Assembly (NCBI RefSeq): GCF_002563655.1
Contig: NZ_PDIY01000001.1
Location: 2,764,001 to 2,828,000 of the forward strand
DNA: 64,000 nucleotides
Reading direction: 5' to 3'
Source of the DNA: Bacillus sp. es.034
GTDB lineage: Bacteria > Bacillota > Bacilli > Bacillales > Bacillaceae_B
A program made the translations under genes and the position numbers. Positions within the stretch are counted from its first letter, which is position 1. Every line of letters begins with the position of its first letter. The notes beneath the pieces were generated by a model. The model did no database searches. It was not told the origin of the DNA and saw only the letters and a program-made list of their open reading frames with translations. Shown piece by piece: positions 1-7,057 of this stretch.

Positions 1-1
1 A

Positions 2-601
2 AAATCCTTATGCGCTGGAGCCATCATCCGCGAGGAATTATTCATGGGTGATGCCCGTGAAGGGAAGAGATTAACCGGTTATTATGAAGATAAACCCGTT
101 TTGATGATCATGGGAGGAAGTCTTGGAGCAAGAAAAATCAACGAAGCGGTAAGAGGGAATCTGGAGGAGCTGCTCACTGCCTTTCAAATCATTCATATTT
201 GCGGAAAAGGAAATGTGGATGAAAGCCTCGTACAAAAAGGGTATCGCCAATACGAATTCATCAAGGGTGAACTGCCCCATTACCTGGCGATGACGGATTT
301 CGTGATCTCCCGTGCCGGTTCGAATTCAATCTTTGAATTCCTGGCTTTAAAGAAGCCGATGTTATTGATCCCCCTCTCCAGGGAAGCGAGCCGGGGAGAT
401 CAAATTCTCAATGCCAACAGTTTCGTGAAACACGGTTATGCGATAAAGCTGGAAGAAGAAGAACTGGACGAAAAGAGCTTCCTGGACGGTGTCAATGAGC
501 TTAAGTCAAATCGCGACAACATGATCCGCAATATGGAAAAAGGTGAAAAAGCCTACACCATCCAGGATATGTACGATGTACTTTCGTCCATGTCCCGATA
601 A
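2..601 (+). CDS. murG: MurG-type lipid II glycosyltransferase, 3' part
   Basis: UDP-GlcNAc:undecaprenyl-pyrophosphoryl-MurNAc-pentapeptide transferase, which makes lipid II on the inner face of the membrane. The reading frame is open to the left edge, so the start lies outside the window; about 199 C-terminal residues are present. The family's GGSLGA nucleotide-sugar loop lies near residue 38 of the fragment, followed by a C-terminal SRAGSNS-type acceptor region (SRAGS is seen). No ftsW, divIB or ftsZ follows; the next gene is an unrelated small protein. This copy is therefore not in a division/cell-wall cluster and may be a second murG paralogue. Family assignment is firm; the paralogue status is inferred. 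Confidence 0.9.
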   Translation, partial: KSLCAGAIIREELFMGDAREGKRLTGYYEDKPVLMIMGGSLGARKINEAVRGNLEELLTAFQIIHICGKGNVDESLVQKGYRQYEFIKGELPHYLAMTDFVISRAGSNSIFEFLALKKPMLLIPLSREASRGDQILNANSFVKHGYAIKLEEEELDEKSFLDGVNELKSNRDNMIRNMEKGEKAYTIQDMYDVLSSMSR

Positions 602-661
602 AGAGTCATTGTAATCCCCCTCAAGCATATAGTATACAAATGGTTGAAGGGGAGAAGTGGA

Positions 662-811
662 ATGGCATATCAATATTCAAAAGGATGGTACCTTCAAGAA
701 CTTAAAAAGATGGGAATCAATCATCACCCATTAGAAAAAAGGAAATTGGAAAATTATAAAACATTCGTGGTGAGAAACCTCTATTTCGAAAAATTAGCTA
801 AACAGAAATAA
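662..811 (+). CDS. YflJ-like small protein (DUF2639)
   Basis: A 49-residue basic protein. It starts MAYQYSKGWYLQELK and contains the H-P-L-E-K-R-K-L-E and VVRNLYFE stretches that I associate with the Bacillus YflJ/DUF2639 family of unknown function. The ribosome binding site is GGGGAGA, 7-8 bases before ATG. It lies alone between murG and a hairpin at 811-884. A CATATAGTA string at 626-634 loosely resembles a sporulation -10 element, but no matching -35 is visible. Function unknown. Confidence 0.8.
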   Translation: MAYQYSKGWYLQELKKMGINHHPLEKRKLENYKTFVVRNLYFEKLAKQK

Positions 812-884
812 AATAGGAGCTTGAGTGTATCGGTGCTGATCTTACAAGGTAAAATAAGGCATCAATACATTCAGCTCCTATTTA
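811..884 (+). terminator. Inverted repeat after the YflJ-like gene
   Basis: AATAGGAGCT at 812-821 pairs with AGCTCCTATT at 873-882, and the stem extends inward with one mismatch; the loop is about 34 bases. The repeat is followed by TTATTTAG rather than a pure T-run. It is probably a transcription terminator, though the loop is unusually long. Confidence 0.55.
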
Positions 885-904
885 TTTAGCGGAATGATGG
901 AGGG

Positions 905-943
905 GAATTTGAACTTTTCATGGGATTTTCATTTAACTTTCAT
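905..943 (+). promoter_or_regulatory. Tandem TTTCAT repeats, 11-bp period (candidate response-regulator box)
   Basis: TTTCAT occurs at 916-921, 927-932 and 938-943, separated each time by exactly 5 bases. A degenerate fourth unit, GAATTT, is at 905-910. Candidate -10 elements lie just downstream: TATAGT at 954-959 and TATAAT at 965-970. Three to four hexamers on one face of the helix at about -23 to -60 is the geometry of Bacillus PhoP boxes, although the hexamer differs from the PhoP consensus TT(A/T/C)ACA. The regulator identity is an inference. Confidence 0.5.
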
Positions 944-995
944 GTTTGGGGGTTATAGTAAACGTATAATTCTTAATGAAAATAGGAGAAAGTAA

Positions 996-1574
996 ATGGA
1001 ATCCAAATCGAAAGTCAGCCATCCATCCTTTTTATCGAAATTCATCCCGAATCCTAAGGAACGAAAAAATGTCATCTTTTATTTGGTATTAAGCAGCTGT
1101 TTAATAGCTGCAGGAATTCTCCTCATTTTCACTTACAGGGAATTCCTTATGGGAATGAATGAGGAATCCTACAAGGAATTTCTCAAACAATTCGGGTCCG
1201 CAGCAAGAATTATTTATTTTGTCGTCCTCAGTATCTTTCCTATATTCCTGTTAATGAAATGGAAAGGCTTGAAAGGGGTAAAGTGGAAGGATATAGAAAT
1301 AAAACGTCTTGTCCAATTTGTAGGAAAGCTGTTGAGGAAATGGCACGTTCCCTTAGCACTATTGGCAACGGCAGGTGTCGTGTTACACGGGATTCTGGCC
1401 ATCATCAGGGATTTCCAATGGGACTTCACCAATATTACGGGGATCCTTTCGAGTGTCGCTCTTTTCTTCCTTATAAGCATGGGATTCAAGCGCTTCAAAA
1501 GGAAGGACCGAGCGTGGCATTTAAAACTTGCCATCACCTTTACCGTATTTTTTATGATCCATGCCTCTTTTTAA
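996..1574 (+). CDS. Ferric-reductase-like (FRT) heme membrane protein
   Basis: A 192-residue protein with about five hydrophobic segments (near residues 27-45, 72-86, 118-136, 147-162 and 177-191). Two helices each carry a pair of histidines 14 residues apart: H117/H131 and H175/H189. The H-x13-H spacing repeated in two helices is the bis-heme b signature of ferric reductase-like/NADPH-oxidase transmembrane domains. No FAD or NAD domain is present, so it would need a partner or use quinol. ATG follows TAGGAGA at normal spacing. It sits alone behind the TTTCAT repeats and ends in a strong terminator. The heme role is inferred from spacing only. Confidence 0.65.
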   Translation: MESKSKVSHPSFLSKFIPNPKERKNVIFYLVLSSCLIAAGILLIFTYREFLMGMNEESYKEFLKQFGSAARIIYFVVLSIFPIFLLMKWKGLKGVKWKDIEIKRLVQFVGKLLRKWHVPLALLATAGVVLHGILAIIRDFQWDFTNITGILSSVALFFLISMGFKRFKRKDRAWHLKLAITFTVFFMIHASF

Positions 1575-1585
1575 TCCAGCCTGAC

Positions 1586-1637
1586 AAAAAAGGTTATCAC
1601 AAAGGGTATAAACCTTTATGATAACCTTTTTCTGTTT
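1586..1637. terminator. Bidirectional terminator
   Basis: The stem AAAGGTTATCA(C)AAAGG / CCTTT(A)TGATAACCTTT is flanked by A-rich sequence on the left and T-rich on the right. It serves the rightward FRT gene and the leftward acetyltransferase gene that converge here. Confidence 0.85.
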
Positions 1638-1639
1638 TT

Positions 1640-2197
1640 TTAAGCTTCGAGCGCCTGCTCTTCTTCAGGCGACTGCTGAAGCTGATATAGATAGAGGGTG
1701 TACAAATCTTTCGGAATCTCATACAGATCATACACGTCTTCTTGAGCATTTAATTGATCATAGAGAGATTTCCTTGATTCATTTGCCTTTACGACATAAG
1801 GAAGCTTCTCTGCAGCCTTTTGTGAACGGGTATTCACCTTTCTGATTCTCATAAAAATGGTTTCCATTCCCAGCTCAAAAAATAACTCGGAAAAGAATGC
1901 ATCCTTAGCCGGCTGGTTATACCCTTTGCCATGAAACGGCTTCCCGATCCATGTACCAAGGAATCCTGCATTTTCCTGGATGTCGAATAAATTAATCGTT
2001 CCGATAGGGTTGCCCCACTCGTCCAAAATCGTCCGGGAAATAAGTTCCCCGCGTTCTTCTGCTTCAATGGTTTGTTTTGTCAGGAAAAGAAGCTCCTCAT
2101 AGGAATACGCCTTCTGACGCACAAAAGGGAAGACATCCGGGTGCACCATCAGGTCATAAAGTTCATGACACTCATGTAATTCACGTTTCTTGATCAT
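1640..2197 (-). CDS. GNAT acetyltransferase (RimJ/RimL type)
   Basis: A 185-residue GNAT-fold N-acetyltransferase. The middle (about residues 60-125) carries the RimL-like acetyl-CoA region: a G-x-I-N-L strand, then GTWIGKPFHGKGYNQ and a later RKVNTRSQKAAEKL helix, where the family recognises a slowed aromatic or asparagine position. The substrate cannot be told from sequence. The ATG is immediately preceded by a 28-base hairpin (2198-2225) that holds the whole Shine-Dalgarno sequence AAGGAGGG. The further leader contains a tRNA-like fold, so expression is probably controlled at translation. It is transcribed in the same direction as the amidohydrolase upstream, 277 bases away. Confidence 0.85.
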   Translation of the reverse strand: MIKKRELHECHELYDLMVHPDVFPFVRQKAYSYEELLFLTKQTIEAEERGELISRTILDEWGNPIGTINLFDIQENAGFLGTWIGKPFHGKGYNQPAKDAFFSELFFELGMETIFMRIRKVNTRSQKAAEKLPYVVKANESRKSLYDQLNAQEDVYDLYEIPKDLYTLYLYQLQQSPEEEQALEA

Positions 2198-2225
2198 AGT
2201 AGACCCTCCTTGAGGGCAGTCTACT
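2198..2225 (-). promoter_or_regulatory. RBS-sequestering hairpin of the acetyltransferase leader
   Basis: Read on the minus strand, AGTAGA - CTG bulge - CCCTC, AAG loop, GAGGG - TCTACT ends directly at the ATG. The AAGGAGGG ribosome binding site occupies the loop and 3' arm, so the folded form should block translation. This is seen directly; the regulatory effect is inferred. Confidence 0.7.
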
Positions 2226-2235
2226 TGCGTACGAT

Positions 2236-2282
2236 CCCACCCTCGAAATTTTTAAATGGTAACTAAAAAATTTCGGGGTGGG
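2236..2282 (-). promoter_or_regulatory. Long hairpin competing with the tRNA-like T-arm
   Basis: CCCACCCTCGAAATTTTT (2236-2253) pairs with AAAAATTTCGGGGTGGG (2266-2282) with a single bulged base, giving about 17 pairs around a 12-base loop. Five bases of its arm (2278-2282) are also one arm of the T-stem of the tRNA-like element, so the two folds exclude each other. There is no U-run after it, so it is not a simple terminator. Confidence 0.65.
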
Positions 2283-2331
2283 AATCGAACCCACTAAGAC
2301 CAGTCAAGAAACTGGTGGCGCACCTTTTGCC
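2278..2331 (-). ncRNA. tRNA-like element in leader RNA (degenerate tRNA or mimic)
   Basis: On the minus strand the order is: a D-arm-like GGC-AAAAGGTGC-GCC (2317-2331, loop contains the usual A and GG), an anticodon-like stem ACCAG/CTGGT with an 8-base loop TTTCTTGA (2299-2316; real tRNAs have 7), a 4-base variable loop, and a perfect T-arm GTGGG-TTCGATT-CCCAC (2278-2294) matching the TTCRANY rule. The flanks give only about 4 of 7 acceptor pairs (TGAAGGG / CCCGAAA) and no CCA. It is therefore not a normal tRNA gene. It could be a tRNA pseudogene or a tRNA mimic acting in cis on the acetyltransferase mRNA. Confidence 0.55.
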
Positions 2332-2474
2332 TTCCCTTCATTACAGTCGCTTAATATATGAATAAATCGCGTCTTTGTAATCGGAAATAAATTATCCATC
2401 TGTATCATATACGAAATATCTCAAAAAGGAAATAGGTAAAATGCTGATTTTTGAAGAAAATTTTTAACAAATTT

Positions 2475-3605
2475 CTACACGTTTTGATAAGCGATTTCCC
2501 CGTTGACGAAAGTCAACATAGGCTTTGCCATAAAGTGAAACGGGTGGTGGCTCCAAAGCACCAGATCGGCATCCTTATTTACTTCGATGCTGCCGATCCG
2601 GTCAGATACACCAAGGTTTCTGGCAGGAGCGATGGTGATCCCTTCCAATGCCTTCTGTTCCTCCAATCCTTCACGCACGGCAATCGCCGCACACATGTTC
2701 AGATACTGGATGGGTGTGTATGGGTGATCGGTTGTAACCGACACTTCGACACCGGCTTCCGTCAATTTCTGATAGGTGATCCAGCTCTTGTTCTTAAGCT
2801 CTACCTTCGAGCGTCTTGTAAACGTCGGACCGACAGAAACTTTTAAGTTCCTGCCTTTCAGCTCATCTGATATGAGGTGACCCTCCGTGCAATGTTCAAT
2901 CCGGAGGTCGAGGTTGAATTCCTCAGCGAAACGCACTGCGGATAAAATATCATCTGCCCTGTGAGCGTGGATCCGAACAGGGATTTCCCGTTTTAAAGCG
3001 GAAACTAAAGGAGCGACTCTCAGTTCCTCTGGCTGGTCACAATATTTAGCAGAGAAAAAGGCTTCCCTGAGCATCCCCATGATCCCCATCCTAGTAATGG
3101 AATCATTGTTTCCATTGCTATGGATTCGTTTCGGATTCTCCCCTAAAGCGATCTTCAATCCGGAGGTTTCTTTGATAAGCATGGACCTGATGTTAGAACC
3201 ATGTGTTTTGATCACCGCTGTGGTACCTCCGATCACATTGGCGCTTCCGGGCATGACATTCACGGTGGTGACGCCATATTTAAGGGCGTCTTTAAAGCCG
3301 GGGTCCAATGGATATACCCCGTCGAAGGCCCTGATATGAGGGGTCATCGGTTCGATGGTTTCATTGGCGTCGTTTCCTGCCCACCCTGTACCTTCGTCGT
3401 AGAGTCCTAAATGAGTGTGGCAATCAATGAATCCTGGGAAAAGGAATTTCCCCTGACAATCGTAAACGGAAGTGTGGTGGAATCCCTCCACGTCATGGGG
3501 GAATATTTGTTGGATTTTTCCGTCTTTTATGAGTAAAGCTCCATTATGAATAGGCTTGGATGTAATGGGATAAATGGTTACGTTTCTTAAAAGTATGGAA
3601 TTCAT
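2475..3605 (-). CDS. Metal-dependent amidohydrolase (imidazolonepropionase-like)
   Basis: A 376-residue amidohydrolase-superfamily TIM barrel with the metal-binding FIDCHTHLG motif (H63, H65), a later IHAHRADD histidine pair, an IEHCTEG histidine and a TTDHP aspartate. A small composite beta domain at both ends (RNVTIYPI..., KDADLVLW) is typical. The cyclic amide or similar substrate is unknown. I chose the ATG at 3605 because AAAGGA lies 6 bases upstream. An ATG at 3620, with TAAGGAA 9 bases before it, would add five residues. It follows the DedA gene on the same strand with no visible terminator between, so they may share a transcript. Confidence 0.85.
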   Translation of the reverse strand: MNSILLRNVTIYPITSKPIHNGALLIKDGKIQQIFPHDVEGFHHTSVYDCQGKFLFPGFIDCHTHLGLYDEGTGWAGNDANETIEPMTPHIRAFDGVYPLDPGFKDALKYGVTTVNVMPGSANVIGGTTAVIKTHGSNIRSMLIKETSGLKIALGENPKRIHSNGNNDSITRMGIMGMLREAFFSAKYCDQPEELRVAPLVSALKREIPVRIHAHRADDILSAVRFAEEFNLDLRIEHCTEGHLISDELKGRNLKVSVGPTFTRRSKVELKNKSWITYQKLTEAGVEVSVTTDHPYTPIQYLNMCAAIAVREGLEEQKALEGITIAPARNLGVSDRIGSIEVNKDADLVLWSHHPFHFMAKPMLTFVNGEIAYQNV

Positions 3606-3668
3606 CTTTTTTCCTTTCATGAGGCTTGTTTCCTTATTATTTTAAACAATTTCCAGTAAAAAAAGAAG

Positions 3669-4268
3669 TTAATCCATCCTTTTATTTCTTCTATTCGAAT
3701 ACATCAGATAAAAAAGGGTTGAAATGACAGCTATTAAACTGAGGGGTTTAATATAGCGCGTCCCGATGACTTCAATATGCTCCCAGTGTGTACCGAGTTC
3801 CATCCCGATGATCATAAACAACAATGTCCAGGGCAGCATGGCTGCAAAAGTGTAAAGAGTGAATGTAGAGAAGGGCATGCGGCTTATGCCGGCGGGTATA
3901 CTGATCGCGTGCCGGACGATCGGTATGAAACGTGCCGTGAAAATGACGATCGTTCCGTGCTTCTCAAACCACTTCTCTGCAGCAAGTATATGCTTTGAAT
4001 AAATAAACAGATATTTTCCGTATTTTTCAAAAAACGGTCTGCCTCCATAGTACCCAAGCCAATAAAGAAATAACTGAGCCACGGTCCCGCCGACGACACC
4101 GCTGATGAAGGCCCCGATAAACGTGAGTTTGCCGGCGGTTACCATGAAGCCTGCATAGCTTAGGACAAGCTCGCTTGGGATGACTTCAATCATGAGTGCG
4201 AGAGAGATTCCCGCATATCCCAAATCCGTTAAAAATGTAAGGATGTGTAAAATCCATTCATGGTTCAT
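3669..4268 (-). CDS. DedA family membrane protein
   Basis: A 199-residue SNARE-associated/DedA (VTT domain) membrane protein. It has an N-terminal conserved acidic site (E28 in MIEVIPSE), a GxxxG-rich re-entrant region (residues 53-75) and the hallmark F-x-A-R-F-I-P-x-x-R near residues 108-118. Some DedA proteins (UptA) flip undecaprenyl phosphate back across the membrane. The gene directly follows the undecaprenyl-diphosphatase gene, 10 bases apart, which fits that role. The family is firm; the undecaprenyl phosphate role is an inference from context. Confidence 0.88.
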   Translation of the reverse strand: MNHEWILHILTFLTDLGYAGISLALMIEVIPSELVLSYAGFMVTAGKLTFIGAFISGVVGGTVAQLFLYWLGYYGGRPFFEKYGKYLFIYSKHILAAEKWFEKHGTIVIFTARFIPIVRHAISIPAGISRMPFSTFTLYTFAAMLPWTLLFMIIGMELGTHWEHIEVIGTRYIKPLSLIAVISTLFYLMYSNRRNKRMD

Positions 4269-4278
4269 ATTTTTCCTC

Positions 4279-5067
4279 CTACATGAATCCTGAGTATTGA
4301 AGAATGAGAATCAAGAGCCCCAAAGCCCAAACGTAATAGGAGAATATTTTCAGAGAGTGCTTCTTTAAGAAATTCACCATGGTCATAATGGCGAAATAGC
4401 CGAATACTGCAGCGCTGACTGTTCCGATGGCTAAACTTGTGAAGGGGATCGCTTCAGCCCCGCCACCGATCATTTCTTTTCCTTGAAGCACGATACCTCC
4501 CAATATGGCAGGGGTAGAAAGGAGAAAGGAGAAATAGGCTGCAGTCTCTCTGTCCAATTTCCTGAATAATCCTGCCGCTATCGTTAAACCGGACCTTGAA
4601 AGGGCGGGGAATATGGCAGCCGCTTGGAAGCTCCCGATCACCAAGGCATCTGTATACGAAAGATCATCCAATTTCTTGTAGCCGTTCTTCACGCCGTCAG
4701 CGACATACATAATGCAGCCTGTCACAAGAAACTCCCAACCGATGGTGGCCCCTGTCTTTGAAATGGCGTCAAAATAGTCTTCGAACATAAACCCTATAAT
4801 CACTGCAGGGATGGTCCCTATGATGAGGATCCAGGATAATTTACTGAATGGATGCCTCAGCATGTATAAAAGTTCCTTCTGATAAACGACAAAGACGGCG
4901 ATCAAAGTACCGATATGAAGCATCGTATCCAGGAATAACCCGGCTTCCTCCAAACCGAAAGCAAGCCTCCCGAGATAGAGATGCCCGGTGCTTGAGATGG
5001 GAAGAAACTCTGTTAACCCTTGTATAACGCCCAGTATAAAGGCCTCGATTTTGTTCATATTCATCAC
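4279..5067 (-). CDS. uppP: Undecaprenyl-diphosphatase (UppP/BacA)
   Basis: Removes one phosphate from undecaprenyl pyrophosphate so that the lipid carrier can be reused for peptidoglycan and teichoic acid synthesis; it often gives bacitracin tolerance. The 262-residue polytopic protein has both family motifs: QGLTEFLPISSTGH (16-29, catalytic E20) and PALSRSG (154-160, R158). AAAGG lies 5 bases before the first of two adjacent ATGs (5067 and 5064). It forms an operon with the DedA gene downstream. Confidence 0.95.
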   Translation of the reverse strand: MMNMNKIEAFILGVIQGLTEFLPISSTGHLYLGRLAFGLEEAGLFLDTMLHIGTLIAVFVVYQKELLYMLRHPFSKLSWILIIGTIPAVIIGFMFEDYFDAISKTGATIGWEFLVTGCIMYVADGVKNGYKKLDDLSYTDALVIGSFQAAAIFPALSRSGLTIAAGLFRKLDRETAAYFSFLLSTPAILGGIVLQGKEMIGGGAEAIPFTSLAIGTVSAAVFGYFAIMTMVNFLKKHSLKIFSYYVWALGLLILILQYSGFM

Positions 5068-5255
5068 TGCCTTTCTGCAAATACTCTAAGGACAAACTCC
5101 TCTTCTAAACGTATATTCCAATTCGGCACATTTCATGAGGGTTGTCATGAAGAAACAAAAAAGACCCCTTAAAGAAAATCTTAAAAATGGGTGAAACTTT
5201 ATGAATGCAAGGACGTAAATATAGATGAGGATACAATCAATAAGGAGGAATTGAC

Positions 5256-5579
5256 ATGCCGGCAAAAGATGAAAGAATGATGGCAGCTCTTATCTATATA
5301 TCAAGCTTTTTTACCGTATTCATCGGTCCACTGATCATTTGGCTTATTAAAAAGGATGAATCGGAGTTCGTGGACTTCCATGGGAAGGAATACTTGAACT
5401 TTCTCATTTCGTATGCAGTTTATGGATTTGTAAGCAGCATTCTCATGGTGGTATTAATCGGATTTGTGTTAGCTCCCATCGTAGGGCTGCTGGCGCTGAT
5501 CTTCACCATCCTGGGTGCGGTAAAGGCATATGAAGGTGACTATTACAAAATCCCGACAGTTTTTCGACTATTGAAATAA
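5256..5579 (+). CDS. DUF4870 small membrane protein
   Basis: A 107-residue protein with three hydrophobic segments. It has the DUF4870/Tic20-like pattern: an N-terminal polar start (KDERMMAALIYIS), then a W-L-I-K-K-D-E-S-x-F-V-D-F-H-G-K-E loop, and a final Y-Y-K-I-P motif. Function unknown. A strong AAGGAGG precedes the ATG. It is monocistronic and ends in the hairpin at 5589-5620. Confidence 0.8.
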   Translation: MPAKDERMMAALIYISSFFTVFIGPLIIWLIKKDESEFVDFHGKEYLNFLISYAVYGFVSSILMVVLIGFVLAPIVGLLALIFTILGAVKAYEGDYYKIPTVFRLLK

Positions 5580-5588
5580 ACAAAGTTC

Positions 5589-5620
5589 GAACTCATGAGA
5601 ATCATGGGTTCTTTTTCTTT
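5589..5620 (+). terminator. Terminator after the DUF4870 gene
   Basis: GAACTCATGA and TCATGGGTTC form a stem around a GAA loop, followed by TTTTTCTTT. Confidence 0.85.
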
Positions 5621-5648
5621 CCTGGATACAAAATAGAGGAATGAAAAG

Positions 5649-5676
5649 TTGACAAAACGTTCATTAACTTTATAAT
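5649..5676 (+). promoter_or_regulatory. Sigma-A promoter of the WYL regulator
   Basis: TTGACA (5649-5654), a 16-base spacer and TATAAT (5671-5676), 40 bases before the start codon. Both hexamers are perfect. Confidence 0.85.
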
Positions 5677-5716
5677 TTTATCAAACTATCATCTCTAAAA
5701 AGGAGAATGCATCCCT

Positions 5717-6712
5717 ATGACGAGGATTGATAATAAAGTAAGACTGCTGAAGCTAATGAGTATTTTAAAAGACGAAACGGACGAGGATCACGAGCTGAAC
5801 CTGGATGACATCATTCACCGTTTTAAACAGGCATACGGATCGGATTTGAAACTTAACAAGAATTCCTTAAAGGATGATCTGGATCATCTCATCCGCCATG
5901 GATTCGATGTGACCATCAATCAGGAAAAAGATGGTCTTCCTAAATATTACAGTCATCAATATCGATTGTTCGAGTTATATGAACTCCGGATGCTCATGGA
6001 TGCGGTTGTATCTGCCAAATTCATTTCGAAGAAGGAAACGAGGCAGCTGACAGGGAAGATTAAGCAGCTGACAAGTAAGCAACAAGGGAGGAAGTTACAT
6101 AATGAAATCCAAATCGACTCTTCCATTAAAAGTGAAAGTCCTTTTATTCGCCGCACCATCCATGATATCCATGAGGCAATTGCAGAACGAAGGTTGATCA
6201 CCTTCCAATATGGACGGTATGATGTCAACAAACAGTTTAACCTCAGTCATGAGGGCCGGCTGTATAAAGTGAAACCGTATGCTCTTGCGTGGGCGAATGA
6301 TTTTTACTATCTGATTGCTTACTATTTCGAAGCGGACGAAATACGTCACTACCGGGTTGATCGACTGCGTAATGTTGAAGTGCTTTCGGAAACCTATCCA
6401 TATGAAGGCTTTGATGTATCCAAATACGTTCAGTCAACCTTTCAAATGTTTGCCGGAGATGAAGAATGGATCAAGATTAAGTTTCATAACAACCTCATCA
6501 ATGTGATGATTGATAAGTTCGGGAAAAATGTCCATGTCCAAAGGCACGGCGAGGACCATTTTATTTTATCGACCAAAGCCCGGGTAAGCACCGGTCTCGT
6601 AAACTGGATCTTCACATTTGGAAGTCAGGCTGAAGTGATCTCTCCTCCCTCCCTCGTGGAAACCGTCAAAGCAGAAGTGAATAAACTGTATACTTTATAT
6701 GAAGAGAAATAA
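5717..6712 (+). CDS. WYL-domain transcriptional regulator
   Basis: A 331-residue DeoR/YafY-like regulator. The N-terminal part (residues 1-90) is a winged-helix-like region (VRLLKLMSILKDE..., LDHLIRHGFDV). The central part (about 145-230) is the WYL fold, with the KPYALAWANDFYYLIAYY strand and the YRVDRLRNVEV segment. WYL domains bind nucleotides or nucleic acids and often govern DNA-damage or defence genes; no such target lies next to it. It has a perfect sigma-A promoter and is bounded by a strong terminator, so it is monocistronic. Confidence 0.87.
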   Translation: MTRIDNKVRLLKLMSILKDETDEDHELNLDDIIHRFKQAYGSDLKLNKNSLKDDLDHLIRHGFDVTINQEKDGLPKYYSHQYRLFELYELRMLMDAVVSAKFISKKETRQLTGKIKQLTSKQQGRKLHNEIQIDSSIKSESPFIRRTIHDIHEAIAERRLITFQYGRYDVNKQFNLSHEGRLYKVKPYALAWANDFYYLIAYYFEADEIRHYRVDRLRNVEVLSETYPYEGFDVSKYVQSTFQMFAGDEEWIKIKFHNNLINVMIDKFGKNVHVQRHGEDHFILSTKARVSTGLVNWIFTFGSQAEVISPPSLVETVKAEVNKLYTLYEEK

Positions 6713-6716
6713 CGCG

Positions 6717-6755
6717 CACCGAGCCCCTAAAATGAGAAGGGGCTCGGTGTTTTTA
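6717..6755 (+). terminator. Terminator after the WYL regulator
   Basis: CACCGAGCCCCT (6717-6728) pairs perfectly with AGGGGCTCGGTG (6738-6749), followed by TTTTTAT. Confidence 0.95.
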
Positions 6756-6783
6756 TAATTACAAAAAATTTTTCATTAAAAAG

Positions 6784-6808
6784 TGAACGATTTTTTCTTT
6801 CTGCCGTC
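6784..6808 (+). promoter_or_regulatory. ECF-type promoter (TGAAC-N16-CGTC)
   Basis: TGAACG at 6784-6789 and CGTC at 6805-6808, with 16 bases between TGAAC and CGTC. This is the pattern of extracytoplasmic-function sigma factors and matches what is known for Bacillus SigY (TGAACG/CGTC). In B. subtilis the homologous yxlEFG genes belong to the sigY operon, which supports the reading. No sigma factor gene is in the window. Confidence 0.65.
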
Positions 6809-6841
6809 TTATAGTTGAAAAAGGTAAGGGAGGAAGAAAAA

Positions 6842-7057
6842 ATGAACGAATTACAACAATCGTTACAAGCAATCAATTGGGGACTTATTGCTCCTGTTAT
6901 CGTTATTCAGCTCATTCTTATGGTGGTGGCAATCATTGACGTAATCAGAATAAAATCCACAAATGGCCCCAAATGGCTTTGGGTATTAATCATCATTTTC
7001 ATTAATATTGTTGGACCGGTCATCTACTTCATTTTCGGAAGGAGACAGAATGGATGA
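6842..7057 (+). CDS. PLDc_N-domain small membrane protein (YxlE-like)
   Basis: A 71-residue protein with two hydrophobic helices (about 17-40 and 48-66) and the PLDc_N pattern NGPKWLWVLIIIFINIVGPVIYFIFGRR. YxlE of B. subtilis has the same make-up and the same downstream neighbours. I set the start at 6842 because GGGAGG precedes it; an earlier in-frame ATG at 6815 overlaps the promoter region. Its last bases overlap the ABC ATPase start (ATGA), implying translational coupling. Confidence 0.82.
   Translation: MNELQQSLQAINWGLIAPVIVIQLILMVVAIIDVIRIKSTNGPKWLWVLIIIFINIVGPVIYFIFGRRQNG

Noticed and set aside
626-634. SigK-like -10 CATATAGTA before the yflJ-like gene
   Set aside because: No AC dinucleotide or other -35 at the right distance; likely chance in AT-rich DNA.
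1259-1621. 120-residue ORF overlapping the FRT membrane gene
   Set aside because: Out-of-frame shadow with odd Cys/Arg/His content and no ribosome site; it also runs into the terminator.
2278-2331. A functional tRNA gene on the minus strand
   Set aside because: The anticodon loop has eight bases, only about 4 of 7 acceptor pairs form, and there is no CCA or processing context; kept as a tRNA-like element only.
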